Shown: positions 22,696 through 30,749, counted from the first letter of the stretch. The stretch is 32,376 nt of DNA from an uncultured Clostridia bacterium (GCA_946629525.1 CAMOXU010000027.1:1-32376); one strand, 5' to 3'. Translations and numbers: made by a program. The notes: generated by a model from the sequence alone, not told the origin.

Positions 22696-24825
22696 TCAAA
22701 GTCCCTGAGGCTTTAAAGTCCTTCTCCCGTGTCCTTTTCCTCCGGCGAAAGAGCCCTTGTCCTTCGGCATGAATCCCAGGCTCGTCCGCACGATCAGCGG
22801 ATCGAACGCCATGAGGATGGCCGGAAGCACGAGAAGGACCGTGACCATGGAGATCAGCGCTCCGCGGGCCATCATGATGCAGAGCGACGAGATCATGCTG
22901 ATGTTCGAGTACATGCCGACTCCGAAGGTTGCCGCGAAGAAGGAAAATGCCGACACGATGACGCTCTGGATCGATGTCTCGTGGGCGATCCGGACAGCCT
23001 CCTCCCTGCTCTTTCCGCCGGCCCGCTCTGTCTGATAGCGGCTCGTCATCAGGATCGCGTAATCAACGGTCGAACCAAGCTGGATCGTTCCGATGACGAT
23101 CGGTGTGATGAATGCAAGGACGGTTCCTGTATATCCCGGTATGCCCATGTTCACGAAGATCGCGAACTCGATGGCAAAGATCAGCAGGAACGGAAGGCTG
23201 ACCGATCTGAATACAAAGAATATGATCAGGAAGACCAGTCCGATCGATACCCAGTTGACGACATTGAAATCGTGGTTCGTGATCCGAATAAGGTCCGCGG
23301 TGCACGGAGCCTCGCCGATCAGCATCCCGGTCGGATCGTACTTCTTGAGGATCGTGTTGAGCTCACCGACCTGCGCGTTGACCTCGTCGGAGGCGGTCGC
23401 ATACTCACTGGTGATGAGCATCAGCTTATAATTTTCAGACTCAAGTGCGTCGAGGATCTTCTCCGGCAGCATCTCGTGGGGGACGCTGGAGCCGATCAGG
23501 GAATCGATGCCGAGGACGCTCTTCACGCCGTCGACCTTCTTCATCTCATTGCACATCTTCTCTGTCTCTGTGCTGTCCGTATCCGCATCGAGAAGGATCA
23601 TGTGGGTAGCGCCCATATTGAACTTCTCCGAGAGCTCGGCATTTGCCGTGACAGACGGAAGATTCGGCGGAAGGGTCTGATCCAGCTGATAGTAGACATC
23701 ATAGTGCATGTATCCCCAGATCGCCGGGATCCATGCGAGCATGTAGACGACCAGAACGGCCTTGTAATGCTTCTGCACAAAATCAGGCAGTTTTTTGAAC
23801 TTCGGTATCAGCGGCTTGTGCCTGGTCTTCACGATCAGCTTCTCCGCCGTCAGGATCATGGAAGGCAGGATCGTGACGCAGCCGATTACTCCGAACAGGA
23901 CGCCCTTCGCCATGACAGCGCCGATATCAAGTCCCAGCGTGAAGCTCATGAAGCAGAGGGCGATAAAGCCTGCGATTGTTGTGATGGAGGATCCGATGAC
24001 GGACTGCAGCGTCTGATTGATCGCCTCCGCCATGGCCTCTTTGTGGTCATCCGGGTACTTCTTTATATTTTCCTGGAAGCTGTGCCAGAGAAAGATCGAG
24101 TAGTCCATAGTCACGCCGAGCTGCAGGACCGCCGCCAGCGCCTTTGTTATATAGGAGATCTCTCCGAAGAATACATTCGACCCGAGGTTATAGATGATGC
24201 ACATTCCGATCGACAGGAGGAAGAAGAACGGCGCGAGGAATGTGTCCATCGCAAGGCCCAGAACGACGACGGCCAGAAGGACTGCCAGAAGAACGTAGAT
24301 CGGTTCCTCCGCGTTGGCCAGATCTCTTGTATCCGTGACAATGCCGGAGATGCCGGCAAGGAAGCAGTTCTTCCCTGCGATCTTCCGGATCGTCGTGATC
24401 GCCTCCATCGTCTCATCCGCCGATGTTCCGGTATCATACGTGATCGCCATGAGCGTTGCGTCCTCGTAGATGAACGCGTCCCGCACTTCCTGCGGAAGCA
24501 TCTCGACCGGCATATTGAGGGACGCGAAGCTGTCATACCAGATCACGTCCTGCACGTGATCGACTTCCTCGATCTCCGCCCTGAGCTTTGAAACATCCTT
24601 AAAGTCCATGCCCTCGACGACCATCATCGAGATCGCGCCCTGACCGAACTCATCGAGCAGAATATCCTGCCCCTTCATTGTCTCGATATCCTTCGGCAGA
24701 TACGTCAGAACGTCGTAGTTGATGCGTGTGTTCAGATAGCCGATCACAGAAGGAACGAGTAGAATTGCAGATATGATGAGGATCACGAAGCGGGATCTCA
24801 CGACTGCTTTCCCGAAATATTTCAT
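22696..24825 (-). CDS. MMPL/RND-superfamily exporter
   Basis: A 709-residue RND-type transporter with the duplicated plan: one helix, a large extracellular loop and a bundle of helices, repeated. Motifs with the Asp-Tyr pair expected in MMPL proton relays are GVTMDYSIFLWHSF in the first half and GSTVDYAILMTSRY in the second. ATG 24825 has GGAGG five bases upstream; an ATG at 24837 overlaps that site and is unlikely. MMPL proteins export lipids, peptides or toxic compounds. Linkage to the heptad-repeat lipoprotein and a TetR regulator suggests export of, or resistance to, an unknown hydrophobic compound. Confidence 0.92.
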   Translation of the reverse strand: MKYFGKAVVRSRFVILIISAILLVPSVIGYLNTRINYDVLTYLPKDIETMKGQDILLDEFGQGAISMMVVEGMDFKDVSKLRAEIEEVDHVQDVIWYDSFASLNMPVEMLPQEVRDAFIYEDATLMAITYDTGTSADETMEAITTIRKIAGKNCFLAGISGIVTDTRDLANAEEPIYVLLAVLLAVVVLGLAMDTFLAPFFFLLSIGMCIIYNLGSNVFFGEISYITKALAAVLQLGVTMDYSIFLWHSFQENIKKYPDDHKEAMAEAINQTLQSVIGSSITTIAGFIALCFMSFTLGLDIGAVMAKGVLFGVIGCVTILPSMILTAEKLIVKTRHKPLIPKFKKLPDFVQKHYKAVLVVYMLAWIPAIWGYMHYDVYYQLDQTLPPNLPSVTANAELSEKFNMGATHMILLDADTDSTETEKMCNEMKKVDGVKSVLGIDSLIGSSVPHEMLPEKILDALESENYKLMLITSEYATASDEVNAQVGELNTILKKYDPTGMLIGEAPCTADLIRITNHDFNVVNWVSIGLVFLIIFFVFRSVSLPFLLIFAIEFAIFVNMGIPGYTGTVLAFITPIVIGTIQLGSTVDYAILMTSRYQTERAGGKSREEAVRIAHETSIQSVIVSAFSFFAATFGVGMYSNISMISSLCIMMARGALISMVTVLLVLPAILMAFDPLIVRTSLGFMPKDKGSFAGGKGHGRRTLKPQGL

Positions 24826-25002
24826 AAAGACCTCCATGTCAGTTCATGTACAGGGAAGAGCAGTTCTCCTGCGGAATTCTGCCTTTCCATGTGCATTTTA
24901 TTCGCTCTCCGGTCTTTCGGATGCCGGTCCCGCGCTGCCGGTTCTGGCGGCTGGCGGAATCCGCTTCCTTTAGAACCCACTCCATATAATAAGAAAAGAG
25001 GC

Positions 25003-25020
25003 TGAATATCGTAATATTCA
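25003..25020. promoter_or_regulatory. Palindrome upstream of the MMPL operon, candidate operator
   Basis: TGAATAT-CGTA-ATATTCA is a perfect inverted repeat of TetR-operator size, 178 bases before the MMPL start. A TATTAT-like stretch lies just downstream on the minus strand, but I cannot place a convincing promoter. Confidence 0.4.
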
Positions 25021-25036
25021 ACCCCCGGAACGTGTA

Positions 25037-25077
25037 AAGGCAGGTTTTACATTTTCACTGAAATGTATACCTGCCTT
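25037..25077. terminator. Terminator between tetR and the MMPL operon
   Basis: AAGGCAGGT and ACCTGCCTT (25037-25045 and 25069-25077) pair, with an inner ACATTT/AAATGT. The U-tract is short, so termination may be partial. Confidence 0.6.
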
Positions 25078-25116
25078 CTTCATATAACTTCAATTGTTCT
25101 TCGCAGCCTTCCCGCG

Positions 25117-25184
25117 TCAGAGACTTCGGTCCGCGCAGACGGAGCCTCCGCTCTGCGCCCCCCGAAGACCGGCATTCCGCTTCC
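25117..25184. repeat. Structured element, possible distant family B relative
   Basis: CTTCG/CGAAG encloses the hairpin GCGCAGACGGAG...CTCCGCTCTGCGC, followed by TCCGC/GCGGA. The opening CCGCGCAGACGG is identical to family B copy 1, but the rest departs from it. It lies within the 401-base gap 24826-25226. Confidence 0.4.
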
Positions 25185-25226
25185 TGCGGAGCTTCCACCC
25201 TGACCCGCACGCGGCTTCCCCGGCGC

Positions 25227-25793
25227 CTATCCCCTGATCTCCCGAACGATCTCCTCGAGCGATCTCGTCGCAATGTATTCATAGGCCCGGGCCATCTCGT
25301 CCGGCGGAATCTTCATGCCCGTCCGGATCCATTCCACGACGACGAAGGTCATCGCCTTCGCATAATATTTCGATACGAATTCCGGTGAGAGCCAGGACTT
25401 ATCCGCTTTCCCCGTAAGCTCCGTCTCTCCGATCGCATACCGGAGGATCTCCTCGATGCCCCGCTCCGCCATCTCCGAGAACGAGTTCTGTCCTTCCATA
25501 TTGACGATATGCATATAGAACTCTTTCTCCTTCTGCATATTTCTGAATATGAGAACGACTGCCTCCCTGAACATCGAATTCGCGAGCAGGATCTGCACCG
25601 GCTCGAGGATCTCCGTCCGCATGATCCACTCGAGCAGGTCATATTTATCCTGGAAATGGTTGTAGAACGTGACCCTGATGACCCCGGCGCCGTCTGTGAT
25701 CTGTTTAATTGTAATTTTTTCAAAGGGGTGCTTTACCGCGAGAGATTTCAGGCTCGCGGCAAGCTTCACCTCTATCGCATTCCGTTCATCCAT
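25227..25793 (-). CDS. TetR-family transcriptional regulator
   Basis: A 188-residue regulator with the TetR helix-turn-helix at about 22-60 (ITIKQITDGAGVIRVTFYNHFQDKYDLLEW, split between helices) and an all-helical ligand domain like that of the DhaS branch. It probably represses the MMPL operon downstream and possibly itself. The ATG has no ribosome binding site, and a well-formed promoter ends seven bases before it, so the mRNA is predicted to be leaderless. The helix-turn-helix begins soon after this ATG, so a much later start is ruled out. Confidence 0.9.
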   Translation of the reverse strand: MDERNAIEVKLAASLKSLAVKHPFEKITIKQITDGAGVIRVTFYNHFQDKYDLLEWIMRTEILEPVQILLANSMFREAVVLIFRNMQKEKEFYMHIVNMEGQNSFSEMAERGIEEILRYAIGETELTGKADKSWLSPEFVSKYYAKAMTFVVVEWIRTGMKIPPDEMARAYEYIATRSLEEIVREIRG

Positions 25794-25799
25794 GCAGTC

Positions 25800-25828
25800 A
25801 GTATAGCATTTCGCAGAATTTCAAACAA
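25800..25828 (-). promoter_or_regulatory. Predicted promoter giving a leaderless tetR mRNA
   Basis: TTGTTT (25828-25823), 17 bases, TATACT (25805-25800) on the minus strand. Seven bases further is the A of the ATG at 25793. Confidence 0.55.
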
Positions 25829-25885
25829 GCGGAAAACTCCTGCCGCGGGTATGGATGGAAGGAATGAGGCTGATTTTCGGCTGAA

Positions 25886-25908
25886 ATTAAAATATATTAA
25901 ATTTTAAT
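25886..25908. promoter_or_regulatory. AT-rich inverted repeat in the tetR-PTS divergent region
   Basis: ATTAAAAT and ATTTTAAT (8-base arms, 7-base spacer) lie 33 bases upstream of the PTS -35 box, within a long A/T-rich stretch that could also act as an UP element. Confidence 0.4.
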
Positions 25909-25940
25909 GAATTTTGTAAAAAAATTCTCAATTCTTTCTG

Positions 25941-25969
25941 TTGAATTCACGATAATAAGATTGTATAAT
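25941..25969 (+). promoter_or_regulatory. Predicted sigma-A promoter for the mannose-type PTS
   Basis: TTGAAT (25941-25946), 17 bases, then a perfect TATAAT (25964-25969). The leader is about 90 bases. I found no sigma-54 type -24/-12 element, which drives man operons in some Firmicutes. Confidence 0.75.
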
Positions 25970-25996
25970 TCATATAGATTCCCTGTAATTCGCCTA

Positions 25997-26021
25997 TATT
26001 GCGGGGATATTTTGTGCAATA
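25997..26021 (+). promoter_or_regulatory. Inverted repeat in the PTS leader
   Basis: TATTGC and GCAATA are separated by 13 bases shortly after the predicted transcription start. It could be an operator or a leader hairpin. Confidence 0.35.
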
Positions 26022-26063
26022 GCACCAAATGATACTATCAATAAAGAAAGGGAGGAAGAGTAG

Positions 26064-27056
26064 ATGGTAAGTATTCTTCTCGCTACTCACGGAGATTTTG
26101 CGGACGGCATCTTCATGACCGGAAGCATGCTCTTCGGTGAGCAGGAAAACGTCGCCGCTGTCACACTGCAGCCAAGCGAAGGTCCTGATGATTTGAGGGC
26201 GAAAATGCTCCGGGCGATCGACGGATTCGAGAACAAAGACGAAGTCCTGATCCTCGTCGACCTCTGGGGCGGCACACCGTTCAATCAGGCCAACTTCATC
26301 ATCAGCGGGCATGAAGACAAGTGGGCGATCGTAGCGGGACTCAACGCCCCGATGCTCATCACAGCCTACGCGAACCGTGACGACTGCGAAACAGCACATG
26401 AACTGGCAGCAAGCATCCTCGAGGATTCCCGCGACGGCATCAAGATTTATCCGAAAGAGCTTGAGCCTGCCGACACAACAAAGGCTGCTGCAGGACCTGC
26501 AGCAGGACCGGTCGGAGCGATCCCGCCGGGAACAGTCCTCGGAGACGGTCACATCAAGATCAAGCATGCGCGTGTAGACACCCGTCTTCTTCACGGACAG
26601 GTCGCAACGAACTGGTCCAAGGCGATCGCCCCCGACCGTATCATCGTTGTATCTGACAATGTCTCTCATGACGCACTTCGCAAGCAGCTGATCATCGAAG
26701 CTGCGCCTCCCGGAATCAAAGCGCACGTTGTTCCGATGAAGAAGATGCTTGAGGTCGTAAAGGACGTCCGCTTCGGCGACACGACCGCTTTCCTTCTGTT
26801 CGAGACCCCGCAGGAAGCTCTCGAGGCGATCAAGGGCGGCGTTGATATCAAGACCCTGAATATCGGTTCCATGGCGCACAGCCAGGGCAAGGTCGCCGTC
26901 AATAAGGTCCTCTCTCTTGACGCAAAGGATGTGGAGTGCTTCGAGGAGCTGAAAAAGCTCGGCGTGACCTTCGATGTCCGCAAGGTCCCGGCCGACACTC
27001 CGGAAAATATGGACAAGCTTCTCCAGATCGCCAAGGATGGTCTTGGAATCAAATAA
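26064..27056 (+). CDS. manX: PTS mannose/fructose/sorbose family IIAB subunit
   Basis: A 330-residue fused enzyme II that relays phosphate from HPr to incoming sugar. The IIA domain (about 1-130) carries the phospho-His9 in LLATHGDFADGI and the conserved LVDLWGGTPFNQA. An Ala/Pro/Gly linker (about 135-158) joins it to the IIB domain, whose phospho-His177 is in RVDTRLLHGQVATNW. It is cytosolic and partners with IIC and IID encoded next. GGGAGG precedes the ATG. The family imports mannose, glucose, fructose, N-acylated amino sugars and similar; the substrate cannot be fixed here. Confidence 0.95.
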   Translation: MVSILLATHGDFADGIFMTGSMLFGEQENVAAVTLQPSEGPDDLRAKMLRAIDGFENKDEVLILVDLWGGTPFNQANFIISGHEDKWAIVAGLNAPMLITAYANRDDCETAHELAASILEDSRDGIKIYPKELEPADTTKAAAGPAAGPVGAIPPGTVLGDGHIKIKHARVDTRLLHGQVATNWSKAIAPDRIIVVSDNVSHDALRKQLIIEAAPPGIKAHVVPMKKMLEVVKDVRFGDTTAFLLFETPQEALEAIKGGVDIKTLNIGSMAHSQGKVAVNKVLSLDAKDVECFEELKKLGVTFDVRKVPADTPENMDKLLQIAKDGLGIK

Positions 27057-27091
27057 CAATTGAATAAATCACACAAACAGGAGGAAATGAA

Positions 27092-27892
27092 ATGTCAGGC
27101 ATTTCTATTATCTTAGTATTTATCGTGGCATTCCTGGCCGGTGTTGAAGGTATCCTTGATGAGTTCGAATTTCATCAGCCGCTGGTTGCCTGCACACTGA
27201 TCGGGCTTGTTACCGGACATCTTCCGGAATGCCTCATGCTGGGCGGATCTCTCCAGATGATCGCTCTCGGCTGGGCGAATATCGGTGCTGCTGTTTCCCC
27301 GGACGCTGCTCTCGCGGCAGTCGCTTCCGCGATCATCCTTGTCCTCGGTAATCAGGGCACAAAGGGTGTCGACACCGCGATCGCGGTCGCCGTACCGCTG
27401 GCCGTTGCAGGTCTTTTCCTTACAATGATCGTCCGTACGCTCTCCGTCGCGGTCGTACATCGAATGGACAAAGCCGCAGAAGATGCAAACTTCAAAGCAA
27501 TCGAAATCTGGCAGCTCATCGCGATCGCCCTTCAGGGCCTTCGTATTGCGATCCCGGCGATGGCGCTCTGCTTCATCCCGGCTGACATCGTCCAGGGCTT
27601 CCTGCAGTCCATGCCTGCATGGCTGACAGAAGGTATGTCCATCGGCGGCGGCATGGTCGTTGCCGTAGGTTACGCGATGGTCATCAACATGATGGCTACT
27701 CCGGAGGTTTGGCCGTTCCTGATCATCGGCTTCTGCCTCGCAGCCATCGGCGACCTCACTCTGATCGCTCTCGGCGCGATTGGTGTCTGCATTGCCCTCA
27801 TCTATCTGAAGCTTTCGGAGAACACAGGTGTTGCCGGAGCAGCTGCCGGTACAGGCGATCCGCTTGGCGATATTCTGGATGATTACGAATAA
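27092..27892 (+). CDS. manY: PTS mannose/fructose/sorbose family IIC subunit
   Basis: A 266-residue multi-pass membrane protein forming the sugar channel together with IID. Family features are the opening ISIILVFIVAFLAGVEGILDE, QPLVACTLIGLVTG, GGSLQMIALGWANIGAAVSPD and IPADIVQGFLQSMPAWL (each part of the first 200 residues). It follows the IIAB gene by 35 bases with a GGAGG site and precedes IID by 22 bases, in the usual IIAB-IIC-IID order. Confidence 0.95.
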   Translation: MSGISIILVFIVAFLAGVEGILDEFEFHQPLVACTLIGLVTGHLPECLMLGGSLQMIALGWANIGAAVSPDAALAAVASAIILVLGNQGTKGVDTAIAVAVPLAVAGLFLTMIVRTLSVAVVHRMDKAAEDANFKAIEIWQLIAIALQGLRIAIPAMALCFIPADIVQGFLQSMPAWLTEGMSIGGGMVVAVGYAMVINMMATPEVWPFLIIGFCLAAIGDLTLIALGAIGVCIALIYLKLSENTGVAGAAAGTGDPLGDILDDYE

Positions 27893-27914
27893 TTGAAGAA
27901 GGAGGTATGAAAAA

Positions 27915-28835
27915 ATGGCAGAAGAGAACAAAAAAGTTGCGTTAACTGTTGCCGACCGCAGAGCGGTCATGCTTCGTTCTACCTTCCTTCAGGGCTCCTG
28001 GAACTATGAACGTATGCAGAACGGTGGATGGTGCTATGCGATCATCCCGGCCATCAAGAGACTTTACACAACAAAAGAAGAGCAGTCTGCTGCTCTGAAG
28101 AGACATCTCGAATTCTTCAACACACAGCCGTATGTGGCTTCCCCGGTCATGGGCGTTACCCTTGCTCTTGAGGAAGACCGCGCGAACGGCGCGCCTGTCG
28201 AAGATCAGGCGATCCAGGGTGTCAAGATCGGTATGATGGGACCTCTTGCCGGTGTCGGCGATCCTGTATTCTGGTTCACACTTCGCCCGATCCTGGCTGC
28301 TCTCGGCGCTTCCCTTGCGATCTCCGGAAATATCATCGGACCGATCCTCTTCTTCATCCTCTGGAACGTATTCCGTATGGGATTCATGTGGTATACACAG
28401 GAATTCGGATACAAAGTAGGTATGGAGATCACCAAGGACCTCTCCGGCGGTCTTCTCGGCAAGGTCACGAAGGTCGCTTCCATCCTCGGTATGTTCATCC
28501 TGGGTGCTCTGGTCGAGCGCTGGGTCAGCATTAACTTCGTACTTCCGGTATCGACGATCACGAACGCGGAAGGATCCTTCATCGACTGGGCAAATCTTCC
28601 GGCCGGCGCAGAGGGGATCCATACGGCGATCTCCCAGTTCGCAGGCGGATATTTCCTTGAGCCCACCAGAGTGACCACCCTTCAGGACAACCTGAACTCC
28701 CTGATCCCGGGCTTCGTTCCGCTTCTTCTCACGCTCCTCTGCATGAGACTTCTGAAGAAGAATGTATCCCCGATCGTCATCATCCTTTGCCTGTTCCTGG
28801 TTGGTATCCTCGGACACGTGATCGGTCTTCTGTAA
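27915..28835 (+). CDS. manZ: PTS mannose/fructose/sorbose family IID subunit
   Basis: A 306-residue IID membrane subunit. Typical blocks are RSTFLQGSWNYERMQNGGWC near the start, HLEFFNTQPYVASPVMGVTL (about 65-84), KIGMMGPLAGVGDPVFWFTL (about 105-124) and the hydrophobic C terminus. It works with IIC in translocation. A GGAGG site precedes the ATG, and a strong terminator follows 27 bases after the stop, so DUF956 downstream may depend on read-through or its own start. Confidence 0.95.
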   Translation: MAEENKKVALTVADRRAVMLRSTFLQGSWNYERMQNGGWCYAIIPAIKRLYTTKEEQSAALKRHLEFFNTQPYVASPVMGVTLALEEDRANGAPVEDQAIQGVKIGMMGPLAGVGDPVFWFTLRPILAALGASLAISGNIIGPILFFILWNVFRMGFMWYTQEFGYKVGMEITKDLSGGLLGKVTKVASILGMFILGALVERWVSINFVLPVSTITNAEGSFIDWANLPAGAEGIHTAISQFAGGYFLEPTRVTTLQDNLNSLIPGFVPLLLTLLCMRLLKKNVSPIVIILCLFLVGILGHVIGLL

Positions 28836-28862
28836 TGATAAAGATCTGATTTCGGATTACAA

Positions 28863-28888
28863 AAGGGCCCGGAAGCATCCGGGCCCTT
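28863..28888 (+). terminator. Terminator after the PTS IID gene
   Basis: AAGGGCCCGGA-AGCA-TCCGGGCCCTT, a perfect 11-base stem followed by CTCTTT. It sits between IID and DUF956 and may separate or attenuate their expression. Confidence 0.8.
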
Positions 28889-28915
28889 CTCTTTGAAGCA
28901 AACTTAGGTGAAAAT

Positions 28916-29353
28916 ATGGCAGAAGTCAAAAAAACCAAACGGTTCGGGAAGAGACCGGAGGACACGCTCGTCGAACGCCTGAACAGCAATATCGAGTTCT
29001 CCAATAAGGCGACCGCATTTCACGGACTCGACACCTACGGCTACATCCTGGTCGGTGAGAAGGGCATTGAGTACTATAATGAGCGCACACTGCAGGATTA
29101 TATCCAGATTCCCTGGGAGGAAGTCGAGCTCATCATTGCCGCGGTCTATTTCAAAGGCCGGTATATTCCGCGCATAGCGATCCGTACAAGGAACAACGGT
29201 GATTTTCCGTTCTCCGTGAGAGAGCCGCGGACTTTTCTCCGCGCCTGCAGAAATCATTTTCCGGCGGAGAAGATCGTTCGCTCCCTGAATTTCTTCCAGG
29301 TCCTCCGTCAGAATTTTATTCTGCTGGGAAACAAACTGCGCAGGAAGGGCTGA
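28916..29353 (+). CDS. manO: DUF956 (ManO-like) mannose-PTS-associated protein
   Basis: A 145-residue DUF956 protein. The family is encoded beside mannose-type PTS operons and is thought to modulate or protect the transporter; the mechanism is outside what sequence shows. Recognisable parts are the N-terminal basic segment, FHGLDTYGYILVGEKGIEYYN (about 36-56), QIPWEEVELI (about 64-73) and FYFSVREP-like FPFSVREPRTFLRACRNHF (about 98-116). It has no signal peptide or membrane helix. An AGGTGA site precedes the ATG. The linkage supports the man-family call for the PTS. Confidence 0.88.
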   Translation: MAEVKKTKRFGKRPEDTLVERLNSNIEFSNKATAFHGLDTYGYILVGEKGIEYYNERTLQDYIQIPWEEVELIIAAVYFKGRYIPRIAIRTRNNGDFPFSVREPRTFLRACRNHFPAEKIVRSLNFFQVLRQNFILLGNKLRRKG

Positions 29354-29401
29354 TCCCTTTCCTGCGCTTTTCTTTTCCTCTTCTTATCTGATTCGCCGGA
29401 T

Positions 29402-29449
29402 CAGGAGCGTCCGCTCCTGCCGCGCCGGGTGCAGAGCTCCTTCCCGGCC
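29402..29449 (-). repeat. Structured intergenic repeat, family B, copy 3 (inverted)
   Basis: On the minus strand GCCGGG...CCCGGC encloses a segment like GGAAGGAGCTCTGCACC and is followed by CAGGAGC-GGAC-GCTCCTG, the counterpart of the GGAACGC/GCGTTCC stem in copies 1 and 2. It lies between the convergent DUF956 and sigma-like genes. Confidence 0.55.
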
Positions 29450-29515
29450 TCGATCCGCAAAAGGCTGTCTTTGCAGATGCATGTCGGAAGCCCTTTCCGC
29501 AAGCATCCTCAAAGA

Positions 29516-30004
29516 TCATAAAAATCTTCTGAGCATCGGATTGTCTTCCCAGAGCTCCCTGGCAGCCTTGTACTCTTCCCCTTCCGGAAGGGTCTCGCCC
29601 ATGAGCTTCAGGATCTCCAGGACCTTCGACTGGGGGACCCCCATATCGTTCGCCACCTCATCGATGGTCGGCTTCGTCCCCAGCTCGCCGGTGAGCCGGT
29701 TGATGCTCTCATTCAGAAGCTCGACCTCGGCGATCAGGCGCTTATCCTGCTTCATATAATCTTCCTGCTCCCCGAGCGCCAGAAGGACCTGCTCCCGGAT
29801 TGCCTGCTCGACAGTCAGGCCGAGCGGAAGGCCTTCTCCCGTCTCGTCGCTCTCCGCGACGCGATTCAGGCCCGCGACAAGACCCAGAAACGCCTCCTGC
29901 GTGAGGTCTTCGAGAGGGATGGTCCCGTTATCCAGCTCTGCGGCGATCTGCATCGCGAGCGGCATGAATTCTTCTGTAAGGTCTGCTTTCTGAAATTCGT
30001 TCAT
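29516..30004 (-). CDS. Sigma-70-like protein with regions 2 and 3 but no region 4
   Basis: A 162-residue protein. Residues about 10-50 (LTEEFMPLAMQIAAEL and IPLEDLTQEAFLGLVAGL) match sigma region 2, including the core-binding DLxQE segment. About 95-135 (LGTKPTIDEVANDMGVPQSKVLEILKLM) match region 3. The protein then ends with ENPMLRRFL-like residues and has no region 4, the part that reads -35 boxes. An acidic insert separates the two parts. ATG 30004 has AGGTGA upstream and is preferred to a start at 30040. It could be a partial sigma factor, an antagonist that binds core polymerase, or half of a split sigma. It stands alone after the mscL terminator. Confidence 0.7.
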   Translation of the reverse strand: MNEFQKADLTEEFMPLAMQIAAELDNGTIPLEDLTQEAFLGLVAGLNRVAESDETGEGLPLGLTVEQAIREQVLLALGEQEDYMKQDKRLIAEVELLNESINRLTGELGTKPTIDEVANDMGVPQSKVLEILKLMGETLPEGEEYKAARELWEDNPMLRRFL

Positions 30005-30024
30005 TTTGTCACCTCTGTAAATGA

Positions 30025-30042
30025 GAGTGCGCCTGCGCACTC
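30025..30042. repeat. Palindrome in the leader of the sigma-like gene
   Basis: GAGTGCGC-CT-GCGCACTC is a perfect inverted repeat 21 bases before the ATG at 30004. It may be an operator or a hairpin that limits translation. Confidence 0.45.
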
Positions 30043-30060
30043 ATCGCGCGCGGGCGGAAT

Positions 30061-30153
30061 CGCGCAGCACTTTTCCGCTCCGCAAGCTGCGCATCCTCGC
30101 GGAGAGTTTTTGTCTCACAGGAAATCCGGAAGAATTTCCTGTGAGAGAAAAAA
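30061..30153 (+). repeat. Structured intergenic repeat, family A, copy 2
   Basis: It matches copy 1 (9212-9308) from CGCGCAGC to the A-tract. Outer stem CTCCGC/GCGGAG (30078-30083 with 30099-30104) replaces TCCGTGC/GCACGGA, the loop TGCGCATCCT is kept, and TTTTTGTCT is kept. The long hairpin is CTCACAGGAAAT/ATTTCCTGTGAG (30114-30125 with 30134-30145), one base pair changed from T-A to C-G. Confidence 0.75.
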
Positions 30154-30182
30154 GGTCATGAGCTTGAACGCTCATGGCCTTT
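30151..30182. terminator. Terminator of mscL, bidirectional
   Basis: AAAGGTCATGAGC and GCTCATGGCCTTT pair around TTGAAC with one T-G pair, flanked by an A-tract and a T-tract. It follows the mscL stop on the minus strand. Confidence 0.8.
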
Positions 30183-30197
30183 TCTTTCTTATCCCAT

Positions 30198-30653
30198 TTA
30201 TTTCAGCTCAGATGTGCAGAAACCGCAGCGTGTAGCTTCGACCGGAATCTCGTTCTGGCAGTACGGGCACTTCTTGGTTGTCGGAGCGGCTTCCTCTTCC
30301 TGCTTCTTTGTCAGTGTGCTCAGCTTGTTGACAGCCTTGACCATGAGGAAGATGCAGAACGCGATGATCAGGAAATTGATGACCTGTGTGAGGAATACAC
30401 CATAATTCAGTGTGGAAGCGCCTGCCTCCTGTGCAGCTGCGTAGGTAGCATACTGCTCGCCATTCAGAGAAACGAACCAGTTCTCGAAGTTGATTCCTCC
30501 GGTGATCATCGTGATGACCGGCATGATGATATCATTTACGAGAGATGTGATGATCGTTCCGAACGCACCGCCGATGATAACACCGACTGCCATATCCATG
30601 ACATTTCCGCGCATTACGAACTCTTTAAATTCGCCGATAAACCCTTTGCTCAT
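30198..30653 (-). CDS. mscL: Large-conductance mechanosensitive channel with zinc ribbon
   Basis: MscL opens under membrane tension to release solutes on osmotic downshock. The 151-residue protein has the family N terminus [32 protein letters not shown] (split over 1-32), the first transmembrane helix, a periplasmic-type loop and a second helix (about 87-108). The C terminus adds a CPYC...CGFC zinc-ribbon-like pair (about 127-146), an extension seen in a number of clostridial MscL proteins. ATG 30653 has AGGAGA upstream; earlier in-frame ATGs lack one. Confidence 0.95.
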   Translation of the reverse strand: MSKGFIGEFKEFVMRGNVMDMAVGVIIGGAFGTIITSLVNDIIMPVITMITGGINFENWFVSLNGEQYATYAAAQEAGASTLNYGVFLTQVINFLIIAFCIFLMVKAVNKLSTLTKKQEEEAAPTTKKCPYCQNEIPVEATRCGFCTSELK

Positions 30654-30749
30654 GTCTATCTCCTTTCTCATATGCATGAAGCTTCACGCTTCTGACAGGC
30701 TGATTATAAAACTTTTATAAACAATTTACAAGTACTCACTTGTAAAACG

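Noticed and set aside
25800-26063. Sigma-54 promoter upstream of the mannose PTS
   Set aside because: No TGGCA-N-TGCA type -24/-12 element is present; a sigma-A promoter fits far better.
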